Positions 1-5,279 of a stretch of 5,279 bases of DNA are shown one piece after another. The stretch is taken from positions 1 through 5,279 of the forward strand of contig JAISDF010000005.1 in assembly GCA_031265025.1 (NCBI GenBank), given 5' to 3'. Each line of letters opens with the position of its first letter. Positions within the stretch are counted from its first letter, which is position 1. This stretch comes from Spirochaetaceae bacterium (GTDB lineage: Bacteria; Spirochaetota; Spirochaetia; Treponematales; Breznakiellaceae). Both the position numbers and the translations under genes were made by a program. The notes under the pieces are model-generated. The model did not search any database. It worked only from the letters and a program-made list of their open reading frames with translations, and was not told where the DNA came from.

Positions 1-725
1 TCTTTGCGGGATTTGTATTCGTTAAGGGGGATCTGGTCAAGGTAGGCTTCGAGGACTTCCTGTTCCTGGTCCCTGAACGAGGCGAATTCAAGGGAGATGT
101 TCCGGCCGGTGCGCGTAACGCGGCAGACAGGGGCGAGGACGGTGTCGCCGGCAAGGAGGGAACATTCGGGGAGCTTCATGGAGGGGGCGATGTTTTCAAG
201 CAGGCCGGGCTGGTCGGGCCTGAACGAAAGGCCCGTGGTGGAGATGGTCTGTATGGTTCCGGTGATGAATTTGCGGTTTTCAGGATTAAGAAAGAGGAAT
301 TCCATGCGGGACCATTCCTCGGGGCGGAAACGGCGGGCCCGGCGTTTTTCTTCTACGGGGATATAACGGCTCAGTATGCCCTGGAGACGGTCCATTTCTA
401 TGGGGTCAAGGGTTTCGGACACTATGCCGCTTACGCCGAGAAACGAGGCCTTTGAGGTTTCTTCCAGGGGGAAACTTGTGCCCCTGAGCAGTATGATGGG
501 GGTGGCTTCCTTGGAGCGGGACGAGCGGACAAACTGAACGAGGATTTTCCAGTGCCTGGGGAAATCCTCGGCGCTGATGATGATGCCTACGGGGTCAATT
601 TCGTCTATGTTGTCCATGGCCTTGAGTACATGACGGTAGCGTATAAGCTCAAAGCCAAGGGGTTTGATGTACATTGAGATAAGATTGTACGCTTCATCAG
701 ACCCGAAAATAAGTAATAGCTTCAT
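1..725 (-). CDS. Degenerate receiver-like domain + PilZ domain protein (3' end outside window)
   Basis: The frame begins with ATG at 725 and stays open for 241 codons to the window edge, so the C-terminus is missing. Residues 1-122 read like a response-regulator receiver: hydrophobic strand MKLLLIFGSDE, strand VGIIIS, strand PIILLRG and a GVSGIVSETLDP segment. The expected phospho-Asp position is Ser51 and the expected conserved Lys is Glu104, so phosphorylation is unlikely. Residues about 125-230 resemble a PilZ domain: the arginine-rich entry KRRARR (127-132, giving RxxxR at 128-132), then TISTTG (160-165) where the family usually has D/N-x-S-x-x-G, and a later strand CRVTRTGRNISLEF. PilZ domains bind cyclic-di-GMP and in spirochaetes influence motility and virulence; binding here is inferred, and the first Asp/Asn of the second motif is Thr. 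The start overlaps the stop of the upstream secreted-protein gene by 4 bases, implying translational coupling. No signal peptide or membrane segment is seen, so it should be cytoplasmic. Confidence 0.8.
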   Translation of the reverse strand, partial: MKLLLIFGSDEAYNLISMYIKPLGFELIRYRHVLKAMDNIDEIDPVGIIISAEDFPRHWKILVQFVRSSRSKEATPIILLRGTSFPLEETSKASFLGVSGIVSETLDPIEMDRLQGILSRYIPVEEKRRARRFRPEEWSRMEFLFLNPENRKFITGTIQTISTTGLSFRPDQPGLLENIAPSMKLPECSLLAGDTVLAPVCRVTRTGRNISLEFASFRDQEQEVLEAYLDQIPLNEYKSRK

Positions 726-734
726 TCCGTTCCT
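722..734 (-). promoter_or_regulatory. ATGA stop/start overlap with RBS for the PilZ gene
   Basis: Read on the minus strand, the exported-protein gene ends in TGA (724-722) and the PilZ gene begins with ATG (725-723), sharing ATGA. An AGGA at 734-731 lies 5 bases before the ATG and can serve as Shine-Dalgarno sequence. It is inside the last codons of the upstream gene. This supports the chosen start and suggests re-initiation by ribosomes finishing the upstream gene. Confidence 0.75.
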
Positions 735-1687
735 AAATTGAGCACCGTATAGTCGGTTACGGTCCAAATATCATCCATGCGGCGGAGATAATAGGTGTAT
801 TCCTTACGTTCAGTATAGGTTCCCACGCGGAATTTTTCCAATACCGTTACGGTTCCTTCTTCCTGGCCGTAGACGGTACGGGTAACGGCGAATTCAACGG
901 GAATGGTCGCTATGTCCCCGTCCACGACGGCGCTTTGCAGTTCTTCCCGGTAGCGGGTAAGCATGCGTTGTCTGCCTTCCTCGGATTCGGCGAGCCACTG
1001 GCGGCGGCGGGCGCTGTCCCGGGAAATCATTGATTCAAGATCAAGATAAAGGAAGAATTTTTCCCACTGGCCCTTCTGCCTGGCGCTGAGGAGGTATTCA
1101 ACCACCTGGTCCGGGGGCAGGTGTTCCCGTACCAGTATGGCGTTGGTATCCACGTCCAGGACCAGGGGCAGGCTGCCGTCTTCCGAGAGGGGCGCGGGCC
1201 GGAGGTTAAGACTGAGCCGGTTTGATTCCAGGGCGTTCTGGGCAAAATCCGCCTGGGTGTTTCTTATGAGTTCGGGGTAGAGCCTGGCCTGGACTATGAA
1301 GGAGCCGCTCCGGTTGAGCGTGCCGTAATCCCTGAGGTCTTCGACAAAGGAAAAGGATTCGCCGGGTTCCACGGAGACTTCCCTGAAAAAAACCTGGTTG
1401 TTCAGGGTGCGCCGGCGTATCAGTGAGTCCGTGGCGTCTATCGCCCGGTTTGTCAGGGTTTTAATGTCGAAATCAACGGAAAAAGAGCGTTCTTCGGCAA
1501 GTTTGAACCTGTAGGTGGAGCTTCCCCGGTTGCTTATGGTGAGCTGAACCAGTATGGGGTCCCGTTCAACATAGTAAATTCTCTTGTCAAAGTACCGTAT
1601 GCTTATATCCACTGATTCGGCGGCGCTTACGCTGCCGAGGGCAGTGAGCCATACTAGAAAAAAGAGCAGAAGTTTAGTATGTTTCAT
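722..1687 (-). CDS. Exported protein with BsuPI/Ig-like domain and NTF2-like C-terminus, function unknown
   Basis: This 321-residue protein starts at ATG 1687, chosen over the in-frame ATG at 1720 because a GGAG lies 7 bases upstream and because this start puts a classic signal peptide at the very N-terminus: Lys2/Lys5, hydrophobic core LLLFFLVWLTALG, and an Ala-type cleavage site near VSA-AE (after residue 22 or 23). No lipobox cysteine is present, so it is probably periplasmic or outer-surface soluble rather than a lipoprotein. Residues about 25-140 are beta-rich and recall the BsuPI/Ig-like fold: VQLTISNRG (47-55), then SVEPGESFSF (105-114), then GSFIVQARLYP (128-138). Residues about 188-318 have a helix pair (EHLPPDQVVEYLLSARQ onward) followed by strands ending in WTVTDYTVLN, a layout like NTF2/SnoaL-type domains. 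Both fold suggestions are from sequence pattern only. I do not recognise the gene. Its TGA overlaps the start of the PilZ gene, so the two are expressed together. Confidence 0.82.
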   Translation of the reverse strand: MKHTKLLLFFLVWLTALGSVSAAESVDISIRYFDKRIYYVERDPILVQLTISNRGSSTYRFKLAEERSFSVDFDIKTLTNRAIDATDSLIRRRTLNNQVFFREVSVEPGESFSFVEDLRDYGTLNRSGSFIVQARLYPELIRNTQADFAQNALESNRLSLNLRPAPLSEDGSLPLVLDVDTNAILVREHLPPDQVVEYLLSARQKGQWEKFFLYLDLESMISRDSARRRQWLAESEEGRQRMLTRYREELQSAVVDGDIATIPVEFAVTRTVYGQEEGTVTVLEKFRVGTYTERKEYTYYLRRMDDIWTVTDYTVLNLGTE

Positions 1688-1694
1688 TGTGGAA

Positions 1695-1698
1695 CTCC
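1695..1698 (-). promoter_or_regulatory. Ribosome binding site GGAG of the exported-protein gene
   Basis: On the minus strand GGAG sits 7 bases before ATG 1687. The alternative in-frame ATG at 1720 has no comparable motif and would add 11 mostly polar residues ahead of the signal peptide, so this site decides the start. Confidence 0.7.
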
Positions 1699-1709
1699 AT
1701 TTGAACGTT

Positions 1710-1734
1710 CCGGGAACCATGGCGGGGTTTCCGG
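1710..1734. repeat. Imperfect inverted repeat in the divergent intergenic region
   Basis: CCGGGAACC (1710-1718) and GGTTTCCGG (1726-1734) are inverted copies matching at 8 of 9 positions, around a 7-base centre. In a minus-strand transcript it would form a hairpin in the leader of the exported-protein gene with one A-C mismatch. As DNA it could be an operator for a regulator acting on the divergent genes. Both roles are inference, and a 9-bp arm in GC-rich sequence can arise by chance. Confidence 0.4.
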
Positions 1735-1742
1735 AGCTTCCC

Positions 1743-1748
1743 TATATA
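1743..1748 (-). promoter_or_regulatory. Possible -10 element (TATATA) for the minus-strand pair
   Basis: The same AT-rich stretch reads TATATA on the minus strand. With a 17-base spacer the -35 would be TGTTCA (1771-1766), a weak match of 3 of 6 to TTGACA, overlapping the first codons of mfd. A start near 1736 would give a leader of about 50 bases containing the inverted repeat and the GGAG. If real, the divergent promoters overlap and would compete for polymerase. Confidence 0.25.
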
Positions 1749-1752
1749 TAAT
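1747..1752 (+). promoter_or_regulatory. Probable -10 element (TATAAT) of mfd
   Basis: A perfect TATAAT lies in the AT-rich stretch between the divergent genes. Transcription starting 6-8 bases downstream would begin around 1759-1760, leaving only about 5 bases before the mfd ATG at 1765. No good -35 is seen: 17 bases upstream reads GGGGTT. The element is therefore plausible by position and sequence, but unsupported by a second box. Confidence 0.45.
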
Positions 1753-1764
1753 CGGTAACTTTAT

Positions 1765-4700
1765 ATGAACACCTTATTATTTCCCGCAACATTGGACAAA
1801 ATCACCGGTTCCGCTCAGGTCAGGGCGGTGGAAGAAGCTTATGCGGCTTCCCGTTTTCCCCTTGAGATTGAAGGCGCCGAGGGGTCTCTCCGCGCCATGC
1901 TCGCCGCGCTGCTGTACAGGAAACGGCCCGCCCTGATTGTCGCCGTAACTCCCACGGACCGGGAGGCCGAGGACCTGTGTGTGGACCTGGCCGGTTTTTC
2001 CGTTCCGGTCCTCCGGTTTCCCTGGTGGGGAACCATGCCCTACCGGGAAATGGCCCCCCTGTCGGCGGTGTTCGGCGAGCGGAGCGCCGCGTTAAGCCAT
2101 ATTCTGGAAGGCGGGAAGGGCATCGTGGTCCTTCCCCAGCGGGCCTTTCTTACCCCCCTGCCGCCGCCTGAGTACTTTAAGAGCCTCCTCTACACCCTTG
2201 AGGAAGGGGGTGCCATTGACACAGGGGCCCTGGCCGCCCGGCTTGTTTCCCTCGGCTATACCAGGGTCCCCAAGGTTCAGGTTCCCGGTGAATTTGCCCT
2301 CAGGGGGGAAGTGTTTGATGTTTTTATGGGCGGCGATGAAAGGGCCTTCCGCCTTCTTTTTGATTACGACAGGCTTGAATCAATAAAGGCCTTTGATCCC
2401 ATAGACCAGAGCGGGCAGGAAAGGCTTACAAAGCTCACCATACGCCCCCTCAAGGAGGTCATCTGGTCCGACGGGCGTATTGAGGCGCTGGAAAAAAACC
2501 TCGCTTCGTGTGAGGAATTTTCCCAGGGCGGCAAGGCCATCCTTGAAGACCTCATAGAGCGGCGGACAATGGCGGGAGAGGAACTTTTCTTTCCCCTTGC
2601 CTTTGACAGCTCCGCGAACCCCGGCGGGCAGCCCGCGACCATACTCGATTATATGGGAAGCGATTCGGTCCTTGTGTTTATGGAGCGGGAAAGGCTTGAA
2701 AACGCCCAGAGCGCCCTGCGAAAGGAATACGAAAACCTCTACATAAGGGCGCGCCGGGGCTTTTCCGACGCGCCGGAACAAGGACACAAGGACCGCAAGG
2801 TCAAGGACAAAAGCCACAAAGGCGGCAAGGATAAAGGCAAAGGCAAAGGCGGCGCTCCCGGAGGCTCTGGCCGCGGGGACGCGACCGGAAGCCCCCGCGG
2901 AGTCCCTGGCCGGGACGGGAACAAGCCCAGGGAAGTACCCGCGCCTTCCCGCATACTTCTTGACTTTGCCGGTATGGCCGCTTCCGCCGGCAAAAAAACC
3001 GTCTCCTTTATGGACATGAGAGAAAAACCCGCTGCCGGAGTGCTGCGCCTCACCCTGTCCTGCGATTCGGCAAGGAGCTTTTTCGGCAATATCAACTATC
3101 TAAAGGAAGAATTCGCCTCCCTGTCGCGCCAGGGCTGGAAGCTCCTTGTGGCCGCCGAGTCCGATGCCCAAGCCCTGAGGCTCCTTGAGCTTCTCAAAGA
3201 CACTCAGTCCCTTGAAGTCATTACCCTGCCCCTGAGCGCCGGCTTTGCCCTGCCCGACATCAAACTCATGGTTGTTCAGGAGAACGAGATCTTCGGCCGG
3301 AGAAAGCGCCCCTTGCGCTCGCTGAAAACAGTCCGCAGCGCCGTCATCGACACTTTTGTGGAGCTTAATCCCGGCGATTATGTGGTCCATGTAAATTACG
3401 GCATAGGCCTCTTTAAGGGCATTGAGCGCGTGAAGGCCCTGGGCCATGAACGGGACTATGTAAAGCTCGAATATTCAGGCGAAGAGACTGTTTTTGTTCC
3501 CATAGAACAGGTCAACCTGGTTCAGCGTTATATAGGCAGCGAAGGCGGCGCACCGCGCCTTGACAAGATCGGTTCAAAAAGCTGGGAAAACCGCAAGGGC
3601 AAGGTCAAGCAGTCTGTTGAAGAAACAGCGGAAAAACTTCTCAGCCTGTATTCAAAACGAAAGGCGGCAACAGGCTTTGCCTTTCCCCGCGACACCGAAT
3701 GGCAGACCATGTTTGAGGCCGCCTTTCCCTTTGACGAGACCCCGGATCAGCTCCGCTGTGTTGAAGAGATAAAAGAAGATATGGAAAGCCCCCATCCCAT
3801 GGACAGGCTGGTCTGCGGGGATGTCGGCTACGGCAAAACCGAAGTGGCGGTGCGGGCCTGCTTTAAGGCCGTCATGGGAGGCAAGCAGGTCGCCTTTCTC
3901 GCCCCTACTACCATACTGGCCGAGCAGCACTATGAGAATTTTCTGGAACGCTTTAAGCAGTTCCCGGTCACTCTGGGCATGCTCTCCCGCTTTGTGGACC
4001 GTTCCACGACAAAAGAGACCCTGAAGGCGGCCGCTTCCGGCGCCGTTGACATACTGGTGGGAACCCACCGCATCATACAGCAGGACGTGCGCTTTAAGGA
4101 CCTGGGCCTCATGATCATAGACGAAGAGCAGCGCTTCGGCGTCAAGGACAAGGAGAAGCTCAAGGAACTCAAAACCAATGTAGACTGCCTTTCCCTTTCC
4201 GCCACACCCATACCCCGCACCCTCCACATGAGCCTCCTTAAAATACGGGACATGAGCCTCCTTGCCACGGCGCCCCGGAACCGGCATCCCATAGAGACCA
4301 TAATAGGCGAATATAATGAAGAAGAACTGGCCGCCGCCATACGGCGCGAGGTCGAGCGGGGAGGGCAGATATTCTTTCTGCATAACCGCGTGGAAAGCCT
4401 TGACAAGACCCGCATGAAAATTGAACATCTGGTTCCCGAAATGCTTGTCGAAACCGCCCACGGGCAGATGGACAGCCGGGACCTTGAGGACGTGATGCAC
4501 CGCTTCATACACGGCGGCTTTCATGTACTGGTATCGACAACCATCATTGAGAACGGCATAGACATCCCCAACGTAAACACCATCATCATAGACCGTTCCG
4601 ATATGTACGGCGTTTCCCAGCTTTACCAGCTCAGGGGAAGGGTAGGCCGCTCCGACCGGGTGGCCTACGCCTATCTTTTCTATCCAAAGGACCGGCCCCT

Positions 4701-5279
4701 GACCGAACTCGCCATGAAGCGGCTTGCGGTTATTTCCGATTTTACCGAACTGGGATCGGGCTTTAAGGTAGCCATGAAGGACATGGAAATACGGGGGGCG
4801 GGAAACCTCCTGGGCAGGGAACAGTCCGGGGACATTTACTCCGTGGGCTTTGACCTCTATGTACGCCTTCTTGACGAGGCCATACAACGCCTCGCCGACG
4901 AACATTACGAGGCGCCGGCCGAAACTCTCCTGGAGCTTGAATATTCGGGCTTCATACCTGATTCCTATATTGATTCGGTCCAGGAAAAAATGGAAGTCTA
5001 CAAGAAGATAGCGTCCATCACAAGCAAAGACGAACTTGAGCGGGTGTATGCCGAACTTCTCGACCGCTTCGGCCCCCTGCCCGACGAAGCCGCCTCGCTC
5101 CTTGCCCTCTCCGAGATACGCATCATCTGCCGGGAAATCGCGGTGGTATCCCTCAAAGAGAGGGACAGCATAGTACAGATTGAATTCGGCAAGGTCTCAA
5201 AAGTCAAGGTAGACCGGCTCGTCAGGCTCATGCAGGAATCCGCGGGCAAGGTAAAACTTGACCCCAAGCGGCCCAATTT
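1765..5279 (+). CDS. mfd: Mfd, transcription-repair coupling factor (3' end outside window)
   Basis: Mfd is the ATP-driven DNA translocase that displaces RNA polymerase stalled at lesions and recruits UvrA, starting nucleotide excision repair on the transcribed strand. The frame is open from ATG 1765 for 1171 codons to the window edge. Domain order: UvrB-like module (about 30-400, with WGTMPYR at 88-94); a linker-type domain; RNA polymerase-interaction domain (about 533-605, NPGDYVVHVNYGIGLFKG at 535-552); translocase with Walker A GDVGYGKT (685-692), Ia LAPTTILAEQH (712-722), GTHRIIQ (766-772), Walker B DEEQ (786-789), SATPIPRTL (812-820), and QLYQLRGRVGRS (952-963); TRG motif with Arg1010 in MEIRGAGNLLG; and the C-terminal TRCF domain from about 1053. 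By length of known Mfds (E. coli 1148 residues) a few tens of residues are missing. An in-frame TAA at 1756-1758 excludes an upstream start. No Shine-Dalgarno precedes the ATG, but later TTG/GTG codons would cut into the N-terminal segment. Residues about 338-394 are an unusual insertion. Confidence 0.97.
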   Translation, partial: MNTLLFPATLDKITGSAQVRAVEEAYAASRFPLEIEGAEGSLRAMLAALLYRKRPALIVAVTPTDREAEDLCVDLAGFSVPVLRFPWWGTMPYREMAPLSAVFGERSAALSHILEGGKGIVVLPQRAFLTPLPPPEYFKSLLYTLEEGGAIDTGALAARLVSLGYTRVPKVQVPGEFALRGEVFDVFMGGDERAFRLLFDYDRLESIKAFDPIDQSGQERLTKLTIRPLKEVIWSDGRIEALEKNLASCEEFSQGGKAILEDLIERRTMAGEELFFPLAFDSSANPGGQPATILDYMGSDSVLVFMERERLENAQSALRKEYENLYIRARRGFSDAPEQGHKDRKVKDKSHKGGKDKGKGKGGAPGGSGRGDATGSPRGVPGRDGNKPREVPAPSRILLDFAGMAASAGKKTVSFMDMREKPAAGVLRLTLSCDSARSFFGNINYLKEEFASLSRQGWKLLVAAESDAQALRLLELLKDTQSLEVITLPLSAGFALPDIKLMVVQENEIFGRRKRPLRSLKTVRSAVIDTFVELNPGDYVVHVNYGIGLFKGIERVKALGHERDYVKLEYSGEETVFVPIEQVNLVQRYIGSEGGAPRLDKIGSKSWENRKGKVKQSVEETAEKLLSLYSKRKAATGFAFPRDTEWQTMFEAAFPFDETPDQLRCVEEIKEDMESPHPMDRLVCGDVGYGKTEVAVRACFKAVMGGKQVAFLAPTTILAEQHYENFLERFKQFPVTLGMLSRFVDRSTTKETLKAAASGAVDILVGTHRIIQQDVRFKDLGLMIIDEEQRFGVKDKEKLKELKTNVDCLSLSATPIPRTLHMSLLKIRDMSLLATAPRNRHPIETIIGEYNEEELAAAIRREVERGGQIFFLHNRVESLDKTRMKIEHLVPEMLVETAHGQMDSRDLEDVMHRFIHGGFHVLVSTTIIENGIDIPNVNTIIIDRSDMYGVSQLYQLRGRVGRSDRVAYAYLFYPKDRPLTELAMKRLAVISDFTELGSGFKVAMKDMEIRGAGNLLGREQSGDIYSVGFDLYVRLLDEAIQRLADEHYEAPAETLLELEYSGFIPDSYIDSVQEKMEVYKKIASITSKDELERVYAELLDRFGPLPDEAASLLALSEIRIICREIAVVSLKERDSIVQIEFGKVSKVKVDRLVRLMQESAGKVKLDPKRPN
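2776..2946 (+). other. Lys/Gly-rich low-complexity insertion within Mfd
   Basis: Codons about 338-394 of mfd encode a stretch dominated by Lys, Gly, Asp, Arg and Pro, first strongly basic (HKDRKVKDKSHKGGKDKGKG) and then Gly/Pro/Arg-rich, with almost no hydrophobic residues. It interrupts normal-looking Mfd sequence between YIRARRGFS and PAPSRILLDF, in the part corresponding to the UvrB-like module. From memory, E. coli Mfd Lys634 (Walker A), Leu499 (polymerase contact) and Arg953 (TRG) align with Lys691, Val556 and Arg1010 here, each shifted by 57 residues. That equals the length of this segment and supports a clean in-frame insertion. It is probably a disordered, surface-exposed loop; its basic charge could add nonspecific DNA or RNA contact, which is inference. 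Confidence 0.75.
2833..2850 (+). repeat. Three tandem copies of AAAGGC inside mfd
   Basis: AAAGGC is repeated three times without interruption, encoding alternating Lys-Gly, and related GGCAAG/GGCAAA units flank it. A six-base unit keeps the reading frame when copies are gained or lost, so slippage here would change the length of the basic tract without inactivating Mfd. Confidence 0.7.

Noticed and set aside
97..366. Plus-strand open frame of 89 codons
   Set aside because: It is antisense to the PilZ domain, whose motifs are recognisable in the minus frame; its Arg/Ser-rich composition marks it as a shadow.
1710..1734. Inverted repeat as a transcription terminator
   Set aside because: It has no T-run on either side and lies between divergent gene starts, where no transcript is expected to end.
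2739..2946. Possible frameshift or foreign insertion in mfd at the low-complexity tract
   Set aside because: The reading frame is continuous on both sides with normal Mfd sequence, and no inverted or direct terminal repeats of a mobile element are visible.
2380..3447. Several antisense open frames (2380-2817, 2739-3095, 3100-3447)
   Set aside because: All lie opposite the uninterrupted mfd frame and resemble no protein family. The Pro/Leu-rich one is simply the reverse reading of the Lys/Gly insertion.
3930..4508. Minus-strand open frame of 192 codons rich in Arg and Ser
   Set aside because: Arg/Ser-rich composition is typical of an out-of-frame reading of a GC-rich gene, and it overlaps both Mfd and another antisense frame.
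3652..4905. Open frame of 417 codons on the minus strand inside mfd
   Set aside because: It lies antisense to the conserved Mfd translocase motifs, is dominated by composition effects of GC-rich codons, shows no recognisable domain, and has no independent start signals.

Overview
The window looks like ordinary chromosomal DNA from a moderately GC-rich spirochaete, most likely a treponeme-like lineage. This is inferred from the style of the Mfd protein, from a receiver-like/PilZ protein next to a small secreted protein, and from codon use that mixes GC-rich codons with frequent ATA (Ile) and AGG (Arg). The genus is not proven from sequence alone. Nothing mobile, no CRISPR array and no RNA gene was seen.

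Layout: two genes on the minus strand fill the left third. The first to be transcribed (722-1687) encodes a 321-residue exported protein with a signal peptide, an Ig-like BsuPI-type beta domain and a C-terminal segment resembling the NTF2/SnoaL fold. Its stop codon overlaps by 4 bases the start of a second gene (1-725, cut by the window edge). That gene encodes a degenerate receiver-like domain followed by a PilZ domain, so it is a probable cyclic-di-GMP-responsive protein. The two form a translationally coupled pair.

A 77-bp divergent intergenic region (1688-1764) separates this pair from mfd. It holds an imperfect inverted repeat and an AT-rich stretch with a perfect TATAAT only 12 bases before the mfd ATG. 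The rest of the window (1765 to the right edge) is one long open frame for Mfd, the transcription-repair coupling factor. It carries the RNA polymerase-interaction domain, all main helicase motifs, the TRG motif and most of the C-terminal TRCF domain. About 1171 codons are present and the end lies beyond the window.

The most unusual features are a lysine/glycine-rich low-complexity insertion of about 57 residues inside the N-terminal half of Mfd, loss of the phospho-acceptor residues in the receiver-like domain of the PilZ protein, and an mfd start without a visible ribosome binding site and with a probably very short leader. Functional links between the minus-strand pair and mfd are not indicated; they merely share an intergenic region. 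I did not find evidence for a wholly new system here.
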